Translations under genes and position numbers: made by a program
NCBI GenBank assembly: GCA_949752735.1
Contig: OX457036.1
Coordinates: 87,006,987 to 87,070,986 of the forward strand
Length of the DNA: 64,000 nt
Direction of reading: 5' to 3'
Source: Lumbricus terrestris
Taxonomy: Eukaryota > Annelida > Clitellata > Crassiclitellata > Lumbricidae
Shown: positions 35,137-46,040 of the stretch, piece after piece
Position numbering within the stretch: position 1 is the stretch's first letter
Layout: every line of letters starts with the position of its first letter
Notes under the pieces: generated by a model
Told to the model about the DNA's origin: nothing
What the model saw: only the letters and a program-made list of their open reading frames with translations
Database searches by the model: none

Positions 35137-37725
35137 TGCTCTGTGCAGCCTCTTTCCCCATTGGCTCAACACTGCTATAACCCTCAACAATGACCACACG
35201 ACTATTCGCTGCTAGTAAAGGACGAACGCAATTTAATTTTATGAATATTATACCGACATTAAGTAAAATCAGCCCCTTATATTTATGCTTAACTGAATGA
35301 CCGGTACTAAAAGATGTCATTTTCATTATCCTTTCTTTATATACCCACGTGCAGTGTGTCACTTGGTTTTTTCCATTAAATGAATTATATATATGTAATG
35401 GTGCATCACAAATGCATTGCAAAATTTTGAAGTATATAAAATGAGCTGTCTGGGTTTGGATTTTGTTCCATTGTGATCAAGATTAAATTGGGTGAAAAGA
35501 TTTTTGAAATCTGCATATATTTAGAGGTCCCTCCATCCATGTGTTCAAACATTGATTTGAGCAGCCTCGAACATGCAAATTTGAGCAAATCCTTTTTTGT
35601 GATATTAAACATAATTGCTTCGTTCCAATGATTCTATGACTAGAACAATGCTAAACATCAAATTCAATGTTGGTACAATGTTTTAAATTAATATTTATAA
35701 ATAACATTGCAAAAATCCTAATATATTCAAGCAGCTGGAATTTCGAATTACCTCATTTTACATTTGTATGTCAAATATACGAAAAGCAAACCATTAAAAT
35801 AAAAATATTTATACAATATGTAGCCTCTATCCAGTGTTTGTTGATGAATAGTTTGCTCTTATAAGTGGTTAACTGTTGCAGAAATACAATAGTTTCTTCA
35901 TTTTTGCAATTTAGTTTTTTGGATCACAGATTTTTCTTAATTATATTGAAGTGCTCTTCTAATTGAGTGGCTTCGACAAAGCCCTACGTTGGTTTTACCC
36001 CTCGTTCCGCCCCATCATTCACAACATTCACTACCTCAACATTTTTAGCACGTGAAACGTAAGCAGCTGGCGTGCAACACTCTTTGACAGGAAGGTTGAG
36101 GGCCTGGTATCAAACTCAAGATGGTACATTGCGAACCATGAATTCACTTGAACAAGATTGCACGCACAGTTGTGTTGAAAAATTAATAGATGATGGAAAT
36201 CGTGGGTTGTGCCCCAATCATTGCCAAATTGATTGAGTTGGACTTACAGATAAGAAATTGGTTTGAGCTTGATTAAGGCATCTGTTAGAGTGTCTCGTTC
36301 CAAAAGGTACAGACTCACTGAATATTGCAGAGGAACCATTTCAACATTTCAGAACCAATTTCTCACGTGTAAGTGAGATGCTAAAGATGTGTATTTACAT
36401 GTAATGCTCAAGTTGCAAATTGAGAAATAACCTTGTCAACAGCCTGATACTCCGGTAACGGCTTGTACAGGTGTAGACCATTCCAAGGTGCACACAGGGT
36501 TTCTGACATATAAGAATGTATGTGGCATACACATGTGTGATGAAGGTTGCAAATGTATGTATTCTGGGTCTTTGAGAGTTATTGTTATAGTGCATCGCAG
36601 CAGTTTTTCGACATGCGACTCACAAAGAGCAATGCTAAGGCTATAGATCAACACAGCCATGTACTATGCCTTGAGTAGAGCACCAGATCTTCTAAAGGTC
36701 ACCTCACTTTTCAAAGCAGACAAAACAAACAAGTGATAGCTCAGCAAACTCATGATAATCGTCAGATAGAAATTCAACTTGTTCACTGGCTAAGGTGATC
36801 ACTTGCTTAGGTAGACCTACTTCCTTGGCTGTTGAAAATTGGTTTTGGCACTAGATCGCAATGCATTTTAAAACCTGCTTGCAGGTGAGCAACTGAGTAC
36901 CTCTGATTGTTGTATCATAGACCCAGATTGCAACCTGTCAGGCAATGCATGTGGTATAAGCTTAACGATCCAAATGAGACAAAATAGTAAATTAATTACT
37001 TTAGCCAATAATGTTATACTCTGAAAAATTATCTTGTAAAATATAAATCTGTGAAAAGTCCTTTTCTTCTCATTTGCAATGCATGAAAATATATAAATTT
37101 GGCAACAATCACAGCAGCATAGATGACTTGACACTGCTGTCACCAGTCTCTCAGCTCCCGCTACCTTGTCTTCAAAAACCTCAGACTTTGCATCGGGGCC
37201 CGGTCCAAAAAGAAACCACATACTCATCTAAGTACGGAGTTATTCGAATTGGGTCCTAATGGCAGACAATTCAATGCGTGAGATATGGCTTTGATAATTA
37301 AGTACAAGTAAAAAACCGAATCTATAATAATGCAATAGTTTCCATTGATTTCTAACCCTAAATCAAATGTTCTAATTGATTAATTAAATATTAAATATTT
37401 AACAGTCTCAACTTTCAGATAGTATTGTTTTAAGTGAAATAAAATGAACTCTATTTCAGTTTAAAAGTATTTTATATGTTTATTTTATTAAAGCAAATTA
37501 GAAATGACTACTGACTGAAAAAATTGTCATGTCTTCCACGATACAAGCAATGGAAACCAAACAAAACTTCAAAGGGCCGGTGGGACCTCTAACTATTTTT
37601 AAATAAAATTTTCTTTCTCACCACAATGCTTCCCTAAGGCAATGGAACACAATTAAATGCCAGACAACTAAAATTTTTAACAACAATTTTTTTGATGCAT
37701 TATGTATATATATATATATATATAA
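35137..37725 (+). mobile_element. ~2.6-kb insertion of unknown type in copy B
   Basis: Copy A passes straight from gactatttaaat to aaagtgaatac. Copy B has about 2.6 kb between the equivalent points, ending in a (ta)n run at 37706-37724. No terminal repeats or recognised ORF. A minus-strand frame at 35132-35422 (ending in SVEPMGKEAAQSI) has no recognised family. Confidence 0.55.
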
Positions 37726-37768
37726 AGTGAAAACATTTGCTGTTGTTCAGTACTTGAATGAATAAAGT

Positions 37769-38393
37769 GGTGTCATGACAACTGGTCTACAGACAACTCG
37801 TCTAACGACCAGTGGTCCCCAGACAATTCATCTAACGACCAGTGGTCCCCAGACAATTCGTCTAAGGACAACTGGTCTACAGACAATTGGTCCAGCGCTT
37901 GAGAAACGGAAGCTGGATGAAAGTTTTTACAAGTGAAATGGAGGTTGGATTGATGAAAAAATGCAAGAGAAATGGAATCTGGATGAAGGTTCTTTTACAG
38001 GTGAAATAGAAGCTGGATTGACGAATATAACGCATGAGAAATAAAAGCTGGATGAAGGTATTTCTAAATAGGAAATACAAGCTGGATTGATAGAAAAACG
38101 CTTAATAATGGAAACTAGATGAGGGTATTTTTATTATCTGAAATAGAAGCTGGATTGATGAATATAACGAGCGAGAAATAGAAGGTATTTTTAGATCTGA
38201 AGTAGAAGCTGAATTCACGTTGAAAAACATGACTGAGAATCATCAATCCAGCTTCCATTTAGGCTAGAAAACTATTTAACTTTTTTTTCATAAATCCGAC
38301 TTCTATTTCATCAATACGATTCGTCTGTAGACCAGTTGTCATTAGACAAATTGTCAGAGGACCACTTGTCGTTAGACCAATGGTCGTGGAACC
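37769..38393 (+). mobile_element. 625-bp non-autonomous element with 9-bp target duplication
   Basis: Flanked by gaataaagt at 37760-37768 and 38394-38402. The termini (ggtgtcatgacaactggtc and the complement of gaccaatggtcgtggaacc) are imperfect inverted repeats. Subterminal arrays repeat acaactggtctacagacaa and gaccagtggtccccagacaa. The 9-bp duplication suggests a Mutator-like mover; this is inference. Confidence 0.75.
37905..38225 (+). repeat. Minisatellite inside the 625-bp element
   Basis: About four to five degenerate units of roughly 60-75 bp with agaagctggattgatgaa and agctggatgaaggt motifs. A solo match, ggaagctggattgatga, occurs near 46115. Confidence 0.7.
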
Positions 38394-39406
38394 GAATAAA
38401 GTACTGAATAATTTAACCAGTTGAAAGGTGATTTATTGGGTAATGGGTTGACAGTGGTTGTTCCCTGGTTGTGCAGCAAATGAAGATCGGCAAAAACGAG
38501 CAAACAAGCATAGGCTAGCCAAGAGCCTGGCCTCATGAGTCATGACCATCAATGAGGAAATAAGACAAAATCTGAGTAAAGGGATTGCCATCCACATACG
38601 CCTATGTTGCTGCTAACTACCACAAGAAATAAAGACACAAAACACTCAGTGGTTAGTGTTAGTACTGGAAATGCCAAAGAGGAGTTTTATTGGAACGTTT
38701 GCATTACCAAGGCTCCATTGCACAATCAACAGCGGAAACGCAATCAAAGAACACTGCTGGAAACACTGCTAACTTCATATCCGTAGTCTCCTCACACTAT
38801 GTAGGACTTGCCTGTAAATACCAAACTGGTCACATTTCATAAAAGCTCCACCAATCACAGAAGAAAATTTATACTTGAATTTTGGAAACCGTGAACAAAT
38901 GACTAAATTTTATCTAAATTCTTATTATATAATCTGCAAGAATTCGCTTACTGCTTAAAATAAACTGGCCATAAATATAACCACATACGTGAAATTATAA
39001 ATGCGAACAATTCCAGGTGATAACCGAAAATGAAACAGTCTTAAAATGCAAGCAATTTGCCTTCTAAACAAATAAAAATAACAAATGCAATTGTTCCTTC
39101 ATAGAATGAAAAGTGCCTTTTCTAAATGGAGCACAAAAAGCAATTGTCTATAACAATGTAGCATATTCATGAACAGTCACTAAATAAATTTCAAAGAGAT
39201 TAGCAGAGGTACCCCAACCTCAGCGTGGCCAAATAAAACTGTCCTAAGATGAAAGACGAATGCCTGAGAATCAGTACAAGAAAGTGAGTAGAGCGTCAAT
39301 GGGAGGCTATTCCAGGTCAAGGGTCTTATTTCAGGCCATTTTTCCCGAAGTGTCTGTTAAAACAGATGTCTGGTACTGACAATTTAATTCTGTAGCAGCA
39401 GTTTGT

Positions 39407-40900
39407 TCACAAAATGGTGTTGCTGATGACATTTGATTTCAGAAGCTCCTGTAGAACCTTTTTGCGCACCTCATTCGATGACAGTTGTACTCGAGGTCTG
39501 GCGGAGGCAGTTGGCTCTTGACGCTTATTTGAGCAGAGCTGCCTTTGTCTTCTTACATTTTTGCTACGTTGCTCTTTGCAGCTATCAGCAGTTGGTGCTA
39601 TGCTGGTCGACATTGTTTCTGCTTTCTCTGCACGAAGTGCTAAAACTGTTGGCTTGATGCTATGCAAGGCAGTGTCAACAACAGCCATTTCTTCAAGAGT
39701 TGTCAGTGAGTTGATAAACAACGCTGTCTCCCGAAGACGCTCCTGCAATTGTTTCTTCATTTCTTCAAGCTTTGTTATCGGCCGCGAAAGTGGCTGTACG
39801 TGAGGAGTTGCTTCACACTCCTGACCAAAATGTATCTCACTAGTGGTGTCATTGTGAAATTGGTCATTGTCAGCACTATCTGAATCTGCAGAATTCTGTA
39901 CAAGTGCTCCTGAATTTGTGTTCTCTCGCTTCACGCGTACATTAAACATCGCTATGTAATGGATATGTTTGCACATGTTGAGGAACGTCCGATTGTCTGA
40001 ACATGTGCAGGAATACCTATGAATGCATGCTGCACAGTCGCTGCACTTTATGCCACAGTCACACTCAGCATTAGCCAAACGCACTGTGTGATTGTCATTT
40101 TCTTCAGAGATAGATCGAACACACCACTCCTTGCCAGGGATCAGTTCACAACTGATGGACAGCATAGTTATACTTGCCACATGCCTCTCCTGCAGGTCGG
40201 ACAGTTTCTTTGTGTACCTGCCCTTATAGATGTTCGACAAATCCTTTTTGGTTACCAAGTGCAACCGTGTCAGCTGCCCATCAAATCTGCTGCGCACATC
40301 TCTTAGGATCGCCTCTGGAGAGATCTGCAGTGCCAGCTTCTTAGCAAGCCACACCCGATCTGCATCTGACAGACTCATGTTACACAACTGCTCATGTGAG
40401 TCCGTGTAACATAAGTGTGTCTCATAGTACTCAACAGATATTCCATCAGAAGCGACATGCTTGATTATGTGCGCTGGACATGTCCTGTTGATCTTACTGT
40501 AACCTTGCGCTTTTAATTTACGCTTGCGTGGTTCTGTAATCATTCGGCTGTTACCACTTCTGCTGCAGTAGTAATAGTTATGCACCGCAGATGACCATTT
40601 CTGAACATTTACTCGCAGAAATTTGCACAACGCACTTCTCTCGATGCAACGAATCCACTCCCTGAATTCAGCTTCTGTTGAAAACTTCAAATGCTGTGCC
40701 TCTAGGTTCTGGTGATGCACTTTGTTTAAGTGCTGAATTACATGTCGCATCATAGAGAAGCTTTCGCCACAGCTGATGATCGAACACTTAAGTGTCTTTA
40801 CATTCCGACTTTGCATTTTAGCGGGATTCAGTTTCAAATTTAAATTAAGTTTTTGCTTTTTAGCGGGAGAGTCAGTTGTCTGAGCAGTTGTTTCACCGGC
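39407..40900 (-). CDS. MULE-transposase-like protein with SWIM finger and no DDE core (copy B)
   Basis: Second intact copy of the gene at 29841-31367, with the same finger order, the same absence of a DDE region and the same C-terminus (SNVISNTIL). Differences are scattered substitutions and a few short indels, mostly in the N-terminal basic stretch. An ATG further upstream (frame open to 40978) would add about 26 residues, but copy A has an in-frame stop in the matching stretch and both share ttttgcag at the border. The upstream part is therefore probably intron and the exon starts at about 40900. Despite the copies' divergence neither frame is broken, which suggests selection or recent mobility. 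Confidence 0.8.
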   Translation of the reverse strand, partial: AGETTAQTTDSPAKKQKLNLNLKLNPAKMQSRNVKTLKCSIISCGESFSMMRHVIQHLNKVHHQNLEAQHLKFSTEAEFREWIRCIERSALCKFLRVNVQKWSSAVHNYYYCSRSGNSRMITEPRKRKLKAQGYSKINRTCPAHIIKHVASDGISVEYYETHLCYTDSHEQLCNMSLSDADRVWLAKKLALQISPEAILRDVRSRFDGQLTRLHLVTKKDLSNIYKGRYTKKLSDLQERHVASITMLSISCELIPGKEWCVRSISEENDNHTVRLANAECDCGIKCSDCAACIHRYSCTCSDNRTFLNMCKHIHYIAMFNVRVKRENTNSGALVQNSADSDSADNDQFHNDTTSEIHFGQECEATPHVQPLSRPITKLEEMKKQLQERLRETALFINSLTTLEEMAVVDTALHSIKPTVLALRAEKAETMSTSIAPTADSCKEQRSKNVRRQRQLCSNKRQEPTASARPRVQLSSNEVRKKVLQELLKSNVISNTIL

Positions 40901-41212
40901 CTGCAAAATGACAATCACAGGAAATTGGAATCTGAGGGTGGGCAAATATTTCCTAGGCACCAAGAAAGATGAATTCAAGCAAATACCTGCATATTGTTAT
41001 ACAAGGCTCTGAGAAACGAGTCAAAGAGTATTATTGAATATAGCTATCATTATAATTTGTATAGTTACCGTAAATATGTACAAGTTACTATTTTAATTCT
41101 CCAACATGTAGGACATGTCTATAAAAGCAGGTCTATGAAGTCTCTGTTCAGTCAACTAAGTATTCCATTTTTCATGTCTCCAACTTGCTAATCATAACTA
41201 CACCAACAATAA

Positions 41213-41693
41213 CAGACGCCTATCCAACTGGGCGGAGTTGGCAAGGAGGTACAGATTGGCGAATCGCTATTGGTTAAAGCGAATTACTTTCGTGGTCGAA
41301 ATGTTGGAATACAAGACCAGTGGATTTTCGACGTTTATGAAGTGGCCGAAAAGATTGGCTTCATCTCTCGAAACGATTCAGCCACCCTCCAACCAATCAT
41401 CGAACGAGTTGTGGCGCCTCAATCGGCTATCATATCTGACCAATGGGCCGCTTACCGTGGGATCGCAAACAAATCATTCCGTGAATTTCATTAATCCCAC
41501 CGATGGCTCACACACCAACTGCGTCGAGGCTTACTGGTCCCGAGCCAAATCTACCTTTAAGAAGATGCACGGAACCAGTATGGGGATGATCGATAGCTAC
41601 CTTGACGAGTTTATGTGGAAGGAACGGTATGGAAAAACCTTCCAATTGTCCTACCTCAACATACTCCGACAGATCGCCGAAAAATATCCCTGC
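41213..41693 (+). pseudogene. Merlin/ISXO2-like transposase relic
   Basis: The first frame reads GGVGKEVQIGESLLVKANYF to IISDQWAAYRGIAN. The match then continues in another frame as NHSVNFINPTDGSHTNCVEA to LRQIAEKYPC. These are the ISXO2-type DDE blocks of Merlin transposases. A frameshift with a small deletion lies near 41470. The N-terminus is missing, and the position where an Asp is expected (V-x-I-D-E) is Gly. It is not functional as it stands. Confidence 0.85.
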
Positions 41694-42963
41694 TGAACAC
41701 GATATGCATAGACTAAGAACTCGTTTTTCTTGTTTAAGATTGATTTGCATGACGATTTGCATGGATTCATGTGAAAATGTTTGTAAATATTTCACTCTAA
41801 TGTAATACAAAAAATTAACATTTTTAAAGCACATCTTTTGACAATTTAGTTGTCAGCTCTACATTATAAGATAAACTATATAGTACATTGTCTATCTTTA
41901 TGTAAGTTATTGTTACACATATCTATAAACTTAAGTCATTAATTTACATATTTAAATAACTTAAACAAAGTATAGAGCTCACATTAATTTTTGATTATAT
42001 TTTGTCGTTACTTGAAAAATTATAAAATTTCATCTCTTGTCATATGTACTCTAAAATTTCGTGAACGTAACTAAGCCACGCCCACAAAGTACTAGAAATA
42101 ACGTTACGTAAAATCTATTAATAGCGGTCCTCGATTGTGCAGTTTCGCCAAGGTTTCTTCAATTTACTGCATATTTCTCTCATTTATAATTCTATTAAAC
42201 TGACCGTTTTACTTAGATCTCGCGCCGATTACTAACTTACTGGTGCGGCTGATAAGCCAACGTGTATTTTAGCCAAGTCGTTGGCAACGATTTTGTTTTG
42301 TACAGGCATTACCTCGTTTCCCCGCGTTTCCTTGTCTTTCTCACGTTCTTTACGGAACATGTCGTTTTCCCCGGAACTTTTCGTGCTGAGAGCGCCTCCA
42401 TATTCATTCGGCGCTATATAAATGAATAGATACAATGCAATATTTAGTGTAGTCAATGTCTCACCTCAGATACAAGGACTCGCGGATGCATTCTTTCCTC
42501 TAGCATACTGCGTAATCTGTTGCGCGCCGTCATACTGATGGCATACTTGGTCTTTGTCGTTTTTAGCGACATTACTGATTAAAGTTATTAGCTTATAACT
42601 TTAAAGAATTTGGAACACGAAAAACACCGGGACTTCGCCGAATGTGTATATCAAGTATTTCTTCTCTGATTGGTGGCGTTTTCAAGAATCCTGATTGGTG
42701 GACATACATGTTCTAAATTATGTTGCGCGATGACACGTAAGTAAGTAAGGGTGTATTCACTTAATTCCTCGGTCAGTATTCTGGGTTTCAAATGACGTAA
42801 TGAAAATGTGCATTCAAAGACAAGAATAATCAGAATGCAAGGATTCTATATTTAGAGGATAGGTTTCTTGTATAAAAAGCATGTATATCCGTTTTATATA
42901 TGGTGTCGTTGGTTAGTTCTATCGTAAAGGCTCTCGTAGACAACAACAAACTCGGCACGCGCA
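41694..42963 (+). other. No gene recognised; one GCGC-hairpin repeat
   Basis: AT-rich sequence. A minus-strand member of the GCGC-hairpin family (atatagcgccgaatgaatat, then ggaggcgctctcagc) lies at about 42395-42450. The minus-strand frame over 42232-42456 largely reads through this repeat. Confidence 0.45.
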
Positions 42964-43306
42964 ATGTGGTGTTCATCGATTAATTGTAAGATTTCGAGGA
43001 AGAAAAATCCTGGATTGTCTTTATTTCGGTTTCCAAAAAACGAAGAAAGGTAAATGATGCTATGATTTTAGATATTGCTTGAAATTTGCTTGGTTAAGTA
43101 ATCTAAATCGCATAAACGTGCGGTCGGCATTGCGAACGAATTCGGCTGTATAACTCTGTGTGTACATTCGGTCAATCGTGTCTGACATTGATTCGAGAAG
43201 TCAGACATCTGTTTTGTTTTCCCGTAACTTCGCCGAGTAATAAATTAAAGCAAATGATAAGTAATTCAGAGGTAACAATTTGCATTGCTACATGTGTTTG
43301 GCAGAT

Positions 43307-43600
43307 GCAGGCGATGAGTACAATTATGCGACGTCAGGATCTAGTGAAACGCTCTGCAGCGTATTTATCTGAAAGCTGTGGACTGTGTGCCGACCACTTT
43401 GAGGAGAGTCAATTCATGAAAAGCCAAAGGCGAGACAGCTTGGTGTGGAATGCAGTGCCACCAACACTGTTGAATGTTCCAAATCTACCCAAGAGACTTC
43501 AGTCGTGTGGCAAGCTACCACTGCCTCGAAAGCCATCTCTACCTCGAAAGCCATCTCTACCTCGAAAGCCACGTGCAGATGTTTCAACACCACCAGGTTA
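43307..43600 (+). CDS. THAP second half with PRKPSL repeats
   Basis: Open frame from about 43307 to the stop at 43601 carrying the C-x2-H pair and the AVPPTL box of a THAP domain, then a Pro/Lys tail. The 18-bp repeat is at about 43520-43572. A donor before the stop is possible but not identified. Confidence 0.6.
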
Positions 43601-43685
43601 GAAATACAATTTTGTAGGACTTGTTTGCAATTTGTTTTAGTATTTAAAATCTAAATCTGATATCTAGTTTAGTTTCGGCATCCTA

Positions 43686-43760
43686 GTACAGTGGTTCTCA
43701 AACTTCTGCAGACCACTGACCGGCAATAATTTTTGGCTGAAGCTCGCGGACCGTTAACTG
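43686..43760 (+). mobile_element. Left end of a hAT-type MITE
   Basis: cagtggttctcaaacttctg followed by cagaccactgaccgg is hAT-terminus-like. The right end was not found. It lies in the gap between the THAP and transposase pieces. Confidence 0.45.
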
Positions 43761-44731
43761 AAATGGCGAGTGCAAAAACCGACCTTTAATTATAACACAA
43801 AGACTTAGAAGGCTATTTGTAATTGGCGGTTTGTTTCAATAATTAAAACATATCCCTATAATAGCATTTTACTTATTTCTCAATTTAATTCTCATTTAAT
43901 TGAAAATTAAAAAGTTGAACTCAAAGTTTAACCGTGAAAAACTGCCCAAACAGGCTTTTTGCGTTAGCTCATAGATCCTTGAAATGCTTCAAACACATTG
44001 TTTATATTTCAAATTTTATATTATTTTAGAAAGTTTACTAATCTACATCTAGCATTGAATTCAGAATGAATTTAAATTGTTTGAATGTGCCATGTGGATG
44101 AACATAAAGTGCTTGCAATTATATATCCCATTGTAGTGCTCATTGCGACAATAAAATTATTAATTGAAAAGATCTCTGGTAAACCCATAGCTTGACTTGA
44201 ACTAATGCTACAATCCACGCATCATTTGACACTGTTAACACGATGTTTTCTACATTGCAGTAATTTTTTACTCATATTTTTAAAATGTTTCTACTTCCAC
44301 TTTTTACCCCTTGCTTGTAGCATGTAAGCAGAGTGTCTTTAAATATGCTTGTGCAATCACATACGATTAATTACAATTGTGATTCTTAGACAAGAACGCT
44401 GAGCAGTAAATGCTTGCATTTTTATTCATTCATTCATTCATTCAGGAAACGACCGAGAAGGCTCGACGTTGTCTGGTAGCATATGTTTATATGTTTTACC
44501 TATGTTTGTTTTTACAGGACAATCAGTTCGTTCTTGGAAGCATGATCTACAGTACTGATGAACTCACCGTCGCCTCTCGTACTACATCTGACAGGTCCGA
44601 AAACTACGTGCAAAGAAAATAGACAATTCCATGTCAATGAATGAAATTATTAAGGCTGCATCTAAGTAGCTAAGTCATATGATATGCAGTCCTTTACAGT
44701 TTCTTCAATGTCAGCTAAGGTGTTCTTCCAG

Positions 44732-45684
44732 GTGACTTGCTGCCTAGTGATGCTATTGTCACAGCTGAACTTGTGGAACGCATGGATAAATTATTTGATT
44801 CCTGCAATGGTGTAAATTTCAAGGATGTAAAAATTACTCGACGTCCACTGACAGCCACTTCTTTCCATGTAAAATTCTGGCAAGACTGCATAAGTTGGTT
44901 TTCTCATTGGAAATTTATTGGATCGAAAACAAAAATTTATTGCGTTGATGGCTGGAGACTATCTCTCTCCGCTCTGCTGCATTTATGGGAAGCAGTCAAA
45001 CCAGACTTGAAATTTATGATGCCTCGTAGATTAAATCAGGATTGCCTTGAAAGCTACTTTGCATCCATTCGGCAGAAAGGTGGATTTAGTGATAATCCGT
45101 CAGCGGGTAAATTTTGTAGTGCAATGCGCCAGGGTATAGCAAATAATCTCTTGTCAAGTTATGCTAATGGAAACTGTGAGAGTAATGACGATGAAATTTT
45201 ACTTTGTCTTCATAAATTAGCAAACTCCCCTGTGAAAGAAGTTGGAGATTTGGTGCCAACAAATGAACCAGTTATTGCATGTTCTTCAGCATCTAATGTA
45301 TTTGCAAGTAACCTTCATGTTACTCAGGTTTATGATTTGGCCACTCTTAATGCCATGGCATATATTGGTGGGTATGTTGCAAAAAGGGTTCACATGGTGC
45401 ATCCATGCCCGTGGTCTATATGGTTTATTGAACATTTTTGTGTGCATACTGTGAAATCTCAAGGGCTTCTGTATATTTGTCATCATCAACATGTTGCCAT
45501 CGTTTGTGACTGTCACACATTTTACATTCTTAGTGGAACATTTTATTATATGCACTTTAAAAATAGAGGAACATTCAATTTCATTGCATGTATGTTGCAT
45601 ATGCCTGCACCTGTACGCTTTAGCATTGGCTTTGAACATCATTCTGTGAATATCAGTAACTCAGCCAATGATAGCTTTTTGTAA
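44732..45684 (+). CDS. P-element-type transposase C-terminal fragment
   Basis: Follows acceptor tcttccag. Recognisable for about 220 residues to GYVAKRVH (about 45397). The rest of the frame, HMVHPCPWSIWFIEHF onward, looks like read-through without family resemblance. It holds the conserved LNQDxLExxFxxIRxxGG motif but not the upstream catalytic residues. Confidence 0.75.
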
Positions 45685-45954
45685 GACTTTGTTCCTAATG
45701 ATTTGTATGTACGAGTTGCTATTAGAACTGAAATGGTTATAAGTATTGTGCTAAACTTGTATTGGATTAAATGTTCTTAGTTGGTGGAAAATGATGTAAC
45801 TAAGCAAAACGACCTGTATTTATGTTATGCAGACGAATAAAAATTTAACATGACTTAGATTCTTCCACCTGCTGTATTACTCCCATGACTTAAATGAGAC
45901 CTGCTGAAATTGTATTGCTGGCGCCGCCACTGGCTAGAAGAAAAGGTGCATTCT

Positions 45955-46040
45955 TTATTCATTCTATGAATTTATAAAGCGCCCTTTAAATTCTACTCAG
46001 AGGCGCTCCCAGCCCAGCCACGGCGAAAAAAACAAGATAG
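45955..46040 (+). repeat. GCGC-hairpin dispersed repeat (best-preserved copy)
   Basis: ttataaagcgccctttaaat, then actcagaggcgctcccagcc and cagccacggcg. The AGCGCC and GGCGCT arms pair across about 19 nt. Confidence 0.65.

Larger units (their letters stand above)
32200..41212 (-). mobile_element. Duplicated segment, copy B, interrupted by several insertions
   Basis: Paralogue of 27860-31690. Continuous matches to copy A resume after each insertion: 32358-34501, 34566-34642, about 35137-37725, and 37769-38393. The right edge ends at ccaacaataaca (41212), where Merlin-like sequence begins. The left edge is less certain. Confidence 0.7.
42964..45400 (+). pseudogene. P-element/THAP9-like gene lacking the catalytic middle
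   Basis: A THAP zinc finger is split over two exons. The first (42964-43049) starts MWCSSINCKISRKKN and has FRFPKNEE. The second (about 43307-43600) has CGLCADHFEESQF and NAVPPTLL, giving C-x4-C ... C-x2-H. An in-frame 18-bp unit (PRKPSL) is repeated three times after it. From about 44732 the P-type transposase C-terminus follows: GDLLPSDAIVTAEL, VDGWRLSLSALLHLWEAV, RRLNQDCLESYFASIRQKGG, DNPSAGKF and LNAMAYIGGYVAKRV. The intervening 1.1 kb shows no coding sequence for the catalytic domain. The exon junction phase between the THAP halves is not resolved. This looks like an internally deleted copy; no ends were found. Confidence 0.75.

Noticed and set aside
35132..35422. Minus-strand 96-residue frame
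   Set aside because: No recognised domain, no splice or promoter context; kept only as part of the unidentified insertion.
42232..42456. Minus-strand 74-residue frame with a charged stretch
   Set aside because: It overlaps an inverted GCGC-hairpin repeat and has no recognised domain.
45400..45684. C-terminal third of the P-type transposase frame
   Set aside because: No family resemblance after GYVAKRVH; probably read-through past a lost splice site or deletion point.
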